A stretch of 64,000 bases of DNA. Origin: Astrothelium macrocarpum (taxonomy: Eukaryota > Ascomycota > Dothideomycetes > Trypetheliales > Trypetheliaceae). The DNA lies in contig JAGEMR010000028.1 in the NCBI GenBank assembly GCA_021030915.1, positions 124,001 to 188,000 of the forward strand, read 5' to 3'. The notes under the pieces were generated by a model. That model ran no database searches, had not been told where the DNA came from, and saw nothing but the letters and a program-made list of their open reading frames with translations. The stretch's first letter is position 1. Each line of letters opens with the position of its first letter. Below, piece after piece: positions 55,600 through 64,000 of the stretch. The translations under genes and the position numbers were made by a program.

Positions 55600-58578
55600 A
55601 TGTCAAATTTTGCAGGCGCATTTTGGTCCAGCGATTATGCCGGAGGCTAGTAATATACAGAAAATACCATTGTCATTTGACTAATGTCTACTTGTAGGCC
55701 TTGGCGTTCTCTTTGGCAAGCTACAACAAGGAGTCCAAGAGAACCAGCAACTTCTAAACATTGCTCGCATGCGCGCTGATGCCGAAGAAATATACGGTCA
55801 ACAATTGGGTGAGATACAGCCGGCTACGGATCGCATTCCAGGTGGCTTCCAGAAGGATGAGGGCGCCAGTGTAAAAAAGGTAGGCAGGAGGAGACTGAAT
55901 ACGAACAAGTTTACTCACTCATAAAGGCATACGATGGTATTCGAACCGAAATGGCCGAGGCATCCAAAGGCCATGCAAAGATAGCAGCGAGTATCCGAGA
56001 ACTCGTCGTATCCCCGTTTGGCCGCTGGTGCGACGCACATGCTGCGCGTGTTCAAAATTCTCAGGATGATCTCCAAAATCGCCTCAAAGCCCACGATCGA
56101 CAGGCCGATAACGTTCGAAAGCTGAGAAGCGCGTATTACAACAAGTGTCGACAAGTAGAAGACCTTGAAGAAGAAGACAAGCTAGCTTTTCAAGATCCAA
56201 AGAATGCAGTTCCTCAGAGCCCAAAGCCAAGAATACCTACCGTGACAGTCGCTCCGGAAGACCCAGAGGAAGACGAGCCAGTGGAAATTGGCGACGAGCA
56301 ATATCCACCCGAAAAGGTGAAGAAGATTCTCACTCACATGTTGGATAATGTCAAACTTGGGGAAGCTAAAGTTCCGATACTGGGTACCTATCAAAATGTG
56401 TCTTCTGGTGCAGACATTACGGCGTACATTCAACGACACATGGGTGCAACCACCATCAGCTATGCTGAAAGGATAGGGCAGGATCTCATCGGAAATGGTT
56501 ACCTTCGACTCATTGGTAACGTGGGTAACTCTTTTGTGAACAGCTCAAAATGGAACTACCAGTGGAGGCCAAAGGTTTTTCAATTAACCGGTTATCCAGA
56601 GAAGCGAGGATCAATGATGGGACGATCTTTCTCCACAGCTTCAGCCGATAGCGCTGATAGCTCGCCTGTAGTAGGCGCGGTTGGCGACTATCTTGCTGGA
56701 TGGAACCCCTTGAATAACCAACACCTTAACGAAACTACTGGCGAAAAATTGAGGCGAGAAGCTCGGGAGGCGGACGAGAGGTATAAAGCTTCCATCAGGA
56801 AACTTGATGGACTTCGATGCCAACTTGAGGAAGCCATGATTGATCATCTCAAATTCATGGAACGCTGTGAATTGGATAGACTAAAGGCCGTCAAAGCTGT
56901 CATTCTGGATTTTTCCGGCGCCATCAGTAATGTCATACCCAGTCTGCAAAGCACAGTCGACAATATGATGCTATTTCAGGAGACTGTTCAACCTCTGGGA
57001 GACTTGCGATATTTGTTGGAGAATTATCGGACTGGATCTTTTATTCCGCGCGTGCAAACTTACGAAAACTACTACAATTCGGTTGATGAGCAGACATTTG
57101 GAGTTGACCTCGAAGCCCGGGCAAGGTCTGATCGGAAGCGGGTTCCCATCATCGTTACGACTATCCTCATGTATCTCGACAACCATTATCCCGACCTCGA
57201 AGGTGACGAGCCAAGACGAGCAATCTGGCTTGCTGATGTCCCTCTTGCCGCAACCCATCACCTACGAAATGCCATCAATACTGGCAAACCAATTCCTCCC
57301 GAAGTTCTTGATCGATACGAGATACCCATTGTTGCCAGCGCTTTGAAACTTTATCTTTTAGAATTGCCTGGTCAGCTGCAAAACAAACATAACAAAAGAC
57401 TCCAAGCGCATGCTAACCCATTACCAGATTCTCTCGTCTCTTCCCACGTCTACGAAATCATCAAAACCATCTACTCTACCACCGCCCCCTCCACCGACGA
57501 ATCCACCCGCATCTCCGTCCTCCAATCCACCCTCGGACAACTCCGCCTCGCCAACATCGCCACCCTCGACGCACTCATGACGCACTTCACACGCCTCATC
57601 GACCTCACCTCCGCCGACGAAGCCTACATCTCCGCCCTCGCCACCGCCCTCTCCCCCTGCATCCTCCGCCCCAAACACGAATCCAGCCTGACCCTCGACG
57701 AGCGCTTCGCCTACCGCCTCATCCGCGACCTCTTCGCCCACAAAGACGCCATCTTCGGCGAGCTCAAACGCGCCTCCGCCGCCCATGCCCTCACCACCGC
57801 CGCGACCTCCACGCCCCCCTCCACCCGCGACCACCTCCCCGCCAACTCCACCTCCTCCTCCGCCTCCACCCCCAGCAACGCCACCCGCCACCGCGCCATC
57901 TCCACCGACGAATCCAACCGCCGTGCCCACATGGAAGAGCGCGCGCGCGCCATCGCCTCGCAAGGCCGCTCGCGCAGCCCGGCCCCCGCAGCCCGCGCCT
58001 CCCTCCAACAGCACCACCGCCGCGACCGCTCCACCGACGGCCGCGTCGGCGCCCCGGAGGGCCGCTTCCCCATCAACCCCACCAGCAGCCCCGTGACGGA
58101 CGTGCGGGGCCGCGCGCGCACCAGCCTCGAGGTGCCGGGGAGCGCGGGACTCGCACCACCCACCACTGCGCCCGCGCTGCTGCAGCGCGAGCGCGATGGG
58201 GCGGAGCTGGTGAATGGTGGTGGCGCGGCACCGTTGGCAGTTGCGACGAACGGTGCGGAGCCCCCTCCGCCTGCGACCGCGCCTGCTGCGACGACGACGA
58301 CGGCGGCGGCGGGCGCGGAGAAAGAGAGGGAGGTGCCGAGTCCTGTGGAGACGATGTCGCCGGCGGGAGAGGCCGGGGTGGAGAAGAAGAATTCGTTGGG
58401 GAGGACGGGGGCGCAGGCGCGGTTTCCGAGGAAGCCGGCGGGCGGGCTGCAGAGGCAGAGTGTGACGATGGGGGGGAGTCGGGATAGTGTGGGGAGTTTT
58501 GGGGAGGGGGGGAGTGAGAGGGGGAGTTTGGATGAGAAGAGGGGTGTTGAGTTGGTGGATCGGCCGATGGATGATTAG
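55600..58578 (+). CDS. rgd2: F-BAR / DEP / RhoGAP protein (Rgd2-like)
   Basis: The model is join(55600..55645,55698..55879,55927..57370,57428..58578), 940 aa. Order: F-BAR (FWSSDYAGGLGVLFGKLQQGVQENQQLL...RMRADAEEIYGQQL...), a DEP domain nested within it (about residues 200-285, ILTHMLDNVKLG...QDLIGNGYLRLIG), the rest of the F-BAR coils, then a RhoGAP fold (FGVDLEAR...RVPIIVTTILMYLD...EIPIVASALKLYLLELPDSLVSSHVYE), then a Ser/Ala/Pro-rich tail. The family acts on Cdc42/Rho5 at curved membranes. Intron 1 (55646..55697) needs a GC donor. Intron 3 (57 nt) is in frame and stop-free, and its removal restores ELPDSLVSS. The canonical arginine-finger motif is not visible. The last 1.15 kb is the sharpest C-to-G skew island in the window. 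Confidence 0.88.
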
Positions 58579-58690
58579 GGTTGTGGTGGTTGATCGATTG
58601 ATTGGGTGTGGGCGTGTGGGCGTCAGAAGGGAGAGTAGGAATGGAGAGGAGGGATTAGGATGGGTTGGATTGTGGGATTGTGGATAATGC
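57428..58690. other. C-to-G skew island (RhoGAP gene 3' end)
   Basis: Left half: Glu, Lys and Gln codons are largely GAA, AAA and CAA and nearly all others end in C. Right half from about 58200: codons end in G or T and C is avoided. The left edge lies at the intron 3 acceptor. Confidence 0.87.
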
Positions 58691-59026
58691 GATATCTTGT
58701 ATCTTAGGAGGGGATGTATTTGTGAGGGTTGAATGATGCAATGACCTCTTGTAGCCTTAGATCTCTTTTTCATGTCGTAAAGTAATGCAGGTTTCATGCT
58801 ACGATTTGACGAGCCGTAGCTTTCCCGCAGCGGCTTGCGAATCCCGAAAAACCCATAATTGCATTTGTGTACTTTGGTTTACAAATAATCAGATCTTCAC
58901 ACTTTTGGAATTCATTTGTCTAACCATTTCCCCCGCTATCAATCAAGCACCTATCTGCATCGCCGCATTAAGACAGTTTCCATGGAATGTGTCGTTACGT
59001 TACTACGAGCGCATCCTTTTCCTAGT
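58579..59026. other. Convergent spacer RhoGAP/enolase
   Basis: This 448 bp spacer has a G-rich first 100 bp that continues the island, then AT-rich sequence. No gene. Confidence 0.55.
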
Positions 59027-60616
59027 CTACAGGTTGACCGCCGTCCTGAAATTATTTCCTGCATAGATTGCGCTACCACCAAGCTCTTCCTCGATACGAA
59101 GAATCTGGTTTAGTTTGGCAAGACGCTCGGAGCGGGCTGGGGCACCCGTTTTCTGTGGCCATGTCAGCTTTCCTATCTTCTTGGTTGTTTTTACTCAACA
59201 TGAAGCAGCACTTACAATCTGGCCAGATCGAATACCGACAACAATGTCAGCAATCGTGACATCCTCAGTCTCGCCAGAACGGTGAGACACCATGACGCCC
59301 CATCCAGCGCCGAAGGCGTCCTTGGCGGCCTGGATTGCTTCGGTGATTGTTCCTATCTGGTTTACCTTCAAAAGAAGGGCATTGCAGGATTTGAGTTCGA
59401 TGGCTTTCTTGATAAAGGTAGGGTTTGTCACGGTAAGATCATCGCTACAGACAGAGTTAGTTAGGTGCGAACGAATTGTGAGATTGCATCCAGCCTACCC
59501 AACAATCTGAAAGTCAGATGTTTTGAAGAAGTAGCTCCATGCCTCCCAATCATCTTCTGCAAACGGATCCTCGAGACTGACAATAGGGTACTTGCTTGCG
59601 AGGGATTTGTAGATGTCGGCCAATTGCTCGTATGTGATCCATTTGCTCTTGTCACTGTCTGGGTTCTTGAAATCCAGATCGTATTTCTTCTCCTCGGCCT
59701 TGTAGAATTCGCTTGATGCGACGTCCATGGCAATCTTAACTTTTCCATTGTAGCCAGCCTCGTCAATGGCTCCAGTGATGAGATCCAAAGCTTCTTCAGG
59801 GGTCTGAATATCTGGTGCAACACCACCCTCGTCACCTACGTTGCCAGCAGACTGGCCATATTTCTTCTTAGCAAGAGCCTTGAGTTTTTGGTAGACTTCG
59901 GAACCGTAACGCATAGCTTCTGAGAAAGATGGTGCCTCCCTAGACCGGTCAGACCACGGCAATTGCTACGTCACTAGATCGACTCACAAAGGCACAATCA
60001 TGAATTCTTGAAAGGCAAGACGTCCACCAGCATGGGAACCACCGTTCAAAACGTTCATGAAGGGAACTGGCAACACGTATGGTTTCTTGGTGCCAGCAAG
60101 ATCGGAGATGTGAGCATAGAGTGGCACACCCTAGAGTATTTTCAGCCTTCGATTCAATGCTTCCGACACAAAATCCAAACCTTCTCAGCAGCGGCAGCCT
60201 TGGCGACAGCCATAGAAACACCGAGGATGGCATTTGCGCCAAGTTTGGTCTTGTTCTGCGTCCCGTCGAGCTTGTTGAGAAAAGCGTCTACTGTTGATTG
60301 GTCTTTCACATCGACACCCTCCTTAATAAGAGCGGGTGCAATTATGCTGTTGACATTCTCGACAGCTTTGGTCACGCCCTTGCCACCCCAATGTGTTTTG
60401 TCGCCATCGCGAAGCTCATGGGCCTCGTGAGAGCCTACGAGCCAATGAGTCAAGTTCCCATGATACAAGTTTATTCAGATGAGTTTACGGACCAGTGGAA
60501 GCTCCAGAAGGAACAATTGCACGGTGAAGACCAGTTTCGGTGACAATGTCAACCTCAACGGTTGGATTGCCGCGCGAGTCGTACACAGAGCGGGCGTGGA
60601 TCTTGGTAATGGCCAT
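59027..60616 (-). CDS. eno1: Enolase (2-phosphoglycerate dehydratase)
   Basis: The model is complement(join(59027..59152,59216..59444,59499..59939,59988..60130,60181..60434,60493..60616)), 438 aa, exactly the usual enolase size. It is a glycolytic enzyme that converts 2-phosphoglycerate to phosphoenolpyruvate with Mg2+. Seen are [41 protein letters not shown] (mobile loop), [43 protein letters not shown] (Mg Asp), [18 protein letters not shown] (Mg Glu), [10 protein letters not shown] (Mg Asp), [10 protein letters not shown] (catalytic Lys), [12 protein letters not shown] and [17 protein letters not shown]. Five GT-AG introns of 48-63 nt all close in phase. Codon use is clearly biased, as expected for high expression. 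Confidence 0.97.
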
Positions 60617-61247
60617 TCTATTGTTTCTTTCTAATCAATGGCTGATATCTTGAACGGGTGGGTATGAGACGAAAATGTTGAGCCGGCAATGCCGAGAAAA
60701 GTGAGTTGTACAAATTAAATCAGCAAGTGAGATCGGACGTGGGGCCCTTAAGTAGCTGCACTTAATAACTTGGGCTACTCCTCCGCGAGATTCCGAAAGC
60801 AGCAATAGGCCAGACAGAAAATGAATTGCGAGATGACGATGGTAGTGAGTATGGGCAATGGGCGTACCTCGAAGATCAGGTGAGAACCTGCAGAATATCA
60901 AGGAAAAGAGCTCCGGCAGGCTGATGGTTGGGTAAAGTTTGGATAGCAACGAGGTACTCCGGACTGGTGGGGCATCCGTATTGTGGACACTTCCCCCGAT
61001 CACGCCGATGGACGTGTCCCGCAGCCATTCAGTAGCTTACCTAACCAGGAGCTGGATGACTAGAGGTATCTACCTAGGTAGAACAACCAGCAAAACATCC
61101 ATCGGCTCACGACCATCAACAACGGCCATCTAATTTCCTCCTATTCCTCTTCCAACATCCACCAGTGTAACCGCCATCTCATTAGGCCTGCTCCACGTTC
61201 CTACGACTTCTTGTTCAATCTCCGATACCCTCCAACCCCATCATACC
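60617..61247. other. Divergent promoter region enolase/rpt4
   Basis: This 631 bp region lies between divergent starts. It contains the palindrome TACCTAGGTA at 61071-61080, followed by GAACAA, 168 bp before the rpt4 ATG. No gene. Confidence 0.55.
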
Positions 61248-62608
61248 ATGAGCGGCTCTACCGATCCAGAGCGTGAACACGCTCTTGAAGAATACAAAAC
61301 AAAGCTTCTAGACTCAAGAGAATGGGAGGCAAAGCTCAAGGCACTTCGATTAGAAATCAAGGGGCTACAACACGACTTTGATGTGTCGGAAGAGAATATC
61401 AAAGCACTACAGAGTGTCGGTCAAATCATTGGAGAGGTGCTAAAACAGCTTGACGAAGAGAGATGTGAGCTCAAATTTGATGGACTTGAAGATGTATTTC
61501 TTGATTTGAATACTAAACCATATCGTGACAGTCATCGTCAAGGCATCCTCAGGACCTCGATATGTCGTCGGATGCCGATCAAAAGTCGAAAAGGCAAAGT
61601 TGAAGCAAGGAACTCGAGTGGCGCTCGATATGACTACACTGACGATAATGCGGATGTTACCTCGAGAGGTAGACCCTTTGGTCTACAACATGTCTCTGGA
61701 GGATCCAGGACAAGTCAGCTTTGGTGGTATCGGAGGTTTGAATGAACAGATAAGAGAATTGAGAGAGGTCATAGAGCTGCCCCTGAAAAACCCAGAGCTC
61801 TTTCTACGCGTCGGTATAAAGCCTCCCAAAGGTGTCTTACTATATGGTCCACCAGGGACAGGAAAGACATTACTGGCTCGTGCTGTGGCCAGCAGCTTGG
61901 AGACTAATTTCCTCAAAGGTATTTTTGTCGCTTTTGAACGACGCATTGCTCTCTTCTAACACTACTCAGTCGTTTCTTCCGCTATTGTCGACAAATACAT
62001 TGGCGAATCAGCACGTCTCATCCGTGAAATGTTCGGCTACGCAAAGGAACATGAACCCTGTATCATCTTCATGGACGAAATTGATGCCATTGGTGGAAGA
62101 AGATTCAGTGAAGGTACATCAGCAGATCGTGAGATTCAGCGCACTCTCATGGAATTACTCAACCAACTCGACGGCTTCGATTACCTCGGTAAAACGAAAA
62201 TCATCATGGCAACAAACAGACCTGATACCCTAGACCCAGCATTGTTGCGGGCTGGGCGACTTGACAGGAAAATAGAAATCCCATTACCTAACGAGGTGGG
62301 CAGGATGGAAATTCTCAAGATTCACTCCAGTGGAGTGCAGACGGAAGGGGACATTGATTTGGAGAGCGTGGTCAAGATGAGTGATCAGCTCAATGGTGCG
62401 GACTTGAGAAATGTGGTGACTGAAGCGTAAGTGCTTTGCAGTTTTCTCTAATCGGATTAGAAATAAGCTGACTATCGTGCCCTAAAGCGGACTGTTTGCC
62501 ATCAAAGACTACCGTGACGCAATCAATCAGGATGATTTCAACAAAGCCGTTCGTAAGGTGGCCGAATCCAAGAAGCTTGAAGGCAAGCTGGAATATCAAA
62601 AGTTGTGA
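61248..62608 (+). CDS. rpt4: 26S proteasome regulatory ATPase Rpt4 (PSMC6)
   Basis: The model is join(61248..61464,61532..61918,61970..62426,62488..62608), 393 aa. It is an AAA ATPase of the base of the 19S particle that unfolds substrates. An N-terminal coiled coil (EREHALEEYKTKLLDSREWEAKLKAL) and OB-type domain (FIVKASSGPRYVVGCRSKVEKAKLKQGTRVALD) lead to the AAA domain. Walker A is GPPGTGKTLLARA, Walker B is CIIFMDEIDAIGG, the SRH region is NRPDTLDPALLRAGRLDRKIEIP, and the C-terminal ADLRNVVTEAGLFAIKDYRD block follows. All three introns are GT-AG (67, 51 and 61 nt). Confidence 0.96.
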
Positions 62609-62767
62609 GAAGCCTGCAAATACATAATTCTTCAGCATTGCACAGGCGTATTTAAGAATTCGCTTACCCAAGGACCTTTTGTCTGTATTTATACACTAAG
62701 ACTAGAGTGAAAAAGAGCGTTGTAATTGATGATGCCAAGGTGATCCAACTCATTTGTGACCTCGTCG

Positions 62768-64000
62768 TTAGAACCAATAGTCCCAGGGGAGTTGGATGTT
62801 ATCCCACTCACTCGGAGTTAGGCTCGACTCTCCCTCGGTTGGAGTTCCTCCTGTTGTCGTACTCGAACCCCCTACCGTTGGAGTCACTCCTTCGGCTGAA
62901 GCTCCTACGGTTGGACTCGTCCCTACTATGCTTGAAGTTCCTCCTATCATTGGATTCGATCTGCCTATGATTTGACTCGACCGGCCTATGGCTGGATTTG
63001 ACCATCCTACGATTGGAGTCGTCTCTTGTACAGTTGCAGTCGTCCATCCTGGAATTTGAGTGATATCCCATTGAGTCCGATCTATCTTCCTTTGGGGTAG
63101 TTGCGCCCACTCCTGACTTTGATTCGTCCCTCCCTGAGTTTGATCCCTCCATTCTACAGTTTGATTCGCCCATCCCGAGGGTTGATCTACCTTTCCTGGG
63201 ATTTGAGTTGTCCCTCTTTGAGTTTTATCCATCTCTCTCTGGGTTTGCTTCGTCGATTCTGGAATTGGATCCGCCCATCGCGAGGCTTCATGCATCCATC
63301 CTGGGATTTTGTTCGACCGTTTGAGGGAATAGGCAGTCTTCACGGGAATTCGATCGATCCACTCCAGAGATTGATTATTCCGCCCTTGCATTTGGTTTGT
63401 CTCTTCTTGAGTTTTATCTATCTCTCTTTGGGTTTGCTTCGACGATTCTGGAATTGGATTCGCCCATCCCGAGGCTTCATAGGTCCATCCTGGGATTTGG
63501 CTCTCCCACTCGAGAGATTGATCAGTCTGCACGGGAATTTGATTTGTCCTTCTTTGGGTTTCAATCATATCCCCCTGAGTCTGAATTGTCGGCCCAGGAA
63601 CTTCATCTGTCCATTCTTGTGTTTGATTCGTCCGCGCCGAGTTAGGACTCGTCCACTCTGGGGTTCGATTTGCCCATGTTTGGGTTCTTGGGTCTTTCAA
63701 CACCTCGGTTGAGAGCGAATCGAGAACAATTGCTTGGGGAATCAGCAGCCCGACCCTGTTGTAGACCTCTCTTATTTCTTGCTCGCTCATATCCATCCGC
63801 TCCATCTCGATAACGCCGTTCCTGACTCCTTCATAATCTGGTATCGTTGAAGGCCGTGTATAGAAGCCGCAAGCTTGAAAGAATCCGGTCACAGGCAGAA
63901 AGTCTTGCACAAGCGGAAGGCGAACACGCAAATGACTCAAACTCACAGTTCCGAGAAAAAATCTGCAAGAACGCCACTCTGCTAGCAATTTTGCCTTCAT
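62768..64000 (-). CDS. Protein with conserved-looking N-terminus and long W/Q/T-rich degenerate repeats
   Basis: This is a 410-codon frame; an ATG coincides with the window edge (63998-64000), so the protein may extend beyond it. Residues 1-110 read like a folded domain (RSCRFFLGTVSLSHLRVRLPLVQDFLPVTGFF..., IEMERMDMSEQEIREVYNRVGLLIPQAI), but I cannot name it. Residues about 110-330 are degenerate repeats of about 11-12 residues built around [T/N]Q.P.W and PIPES.KQTQRE.DKTQ, with a larger duplicated block. Residues 330-400 are Gly/Ser/Thr/Ile-rich (IIGRSNPMIGGTS). The gene converges on rpt4 with a 159 bp spacer. Confidence 0.6.
   Translation of the reverse strand: MKAKLLAEWRSCRFFLGTVSLSHLRVRLPLVQDFLPVTGFFQACGFYTRPSTIPDYEGVRNGVIEMERMDMSEQEIREVYNRVGLLIPQAIVLDSLSTEVLKDPRTQTWANRTPEWTSPNSARTNQTQEWTDEVPGPTIQTQGDMIETQRRTNQIPVQTDQSLEWESQIPGWTYEASGWANPIPESSKQTQREIDKTQEETNQMQGRNNQSLEWIDRIPVKTAYSLKRSNKIPGWMHEASRWADPIPESTKQTQREMDKTQRGTTQIPGKVDQPSGWANQTVEWRDQTQGGTNQSQEWAQLPQRKIDRTQWDITQIPGWTTATVQETTPIVGWSNPAIGRSSQIIGRSNPMIGGTSSIVGTSPTVGASAEGVTPTVGGSSTTTGGTPTEGESSLTPSEWDNIQLPWDYWF

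Noticed and set aside
57421..58797. 458-codon antisense ORF under the RhoGAP tail
   Set aside because: Same compositional artefact; the sense strand has conserved RhoGAP and fits the splice sites.
1..64000. Secondary-metabolite or prenylation gene cluster
   Set aside because: No backbone synthase, transporter or pathway regulator; the prenylation genes are dispersed among unrelated housekeeping genes.

Overview
The window is nuclear DNA from a filamentous ascomycete (Pezizomycotina). The class cannot be fixed from sequence alone. The evidence is small GT-AG introns, mostly 46-140 nt with CTAAC/CTGAC-like branch sites, and a typical gene set: a CFEM/GPI surface protein, a palF-type arrestin, an F-box recyclin with a CAAX tail and a STAND-type ankyrin protein. 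I placed exon joins by eye, and the frames of every multi-exon model given with a join close exactly. The exceptions are the loci flagged as unresolved or decayed.

Layout: 1-6.3 kb holds the 3' end of an unknown gene, ste24 (CAAX protease), erg12 (mevalonate kinase) and a CFEM protein. 6.3-9.7 kb is non-coding as far as I can see. 9.7-19.5 kb has a small lipidation-like protein, a bem46-type hydrolase, proteasome beta1 (pre3), a Pho80-type cyclin and recyclin (rcy1). After a 2.5 kb gap, 22-36.6 kb has palF/rim8, dph4, prp39, a membrane protein, utp13 and a second membrane protein. 36.8-47 kb is accessory-like: a decayed gene, a lineage-specific gene, proteasome beta4 (pre1), a C2H2 gene of unresolved start, and several repeats. 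47.2-64 kb has an ankyrin/STAND gene interrupted by UAG, a 180 bp foldback MITE, rrp9, cdc43 (GGTase-I beta), an F-BAR/DEP/RhoGAP gene, enolase, rpt4 and a W/Q/T-repeat protein at the edge.

Functional themes: four genes bear on prenylation (erg12 supplies isoprenoid, cdc43 attaches geranylgeranyl, ste24 trims CAAX ends, rcy1 ends in a CAAX box), and a RhoGAP-like protein would act on prenylated GTPases. Three encode proteasome subunits (pre3, pre1, rpt4) and two encode U3/SSU-processome WD40 proteins (utp13, rrp9). These are scattered housekeeping genes, not an operon-like cluster.

The most unusual signal is compositional. At least eight 0.4-1.4 kb GC-rich islands sit on the 3' ends of genes. 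Each changes sharply from C-rich/G-poor to G-rich/C-poor reading left to right on the + strand, regardless of gene orientation. They overlap low-complexity expansions in otherwise conserved proteins. Other points of interest are an intron that splits the ATG of pre1, two GC-AG introns, the TIR element, the in-frame UAG ahead of an acidic-repeat tail, and a RIP-like diverged duplication.
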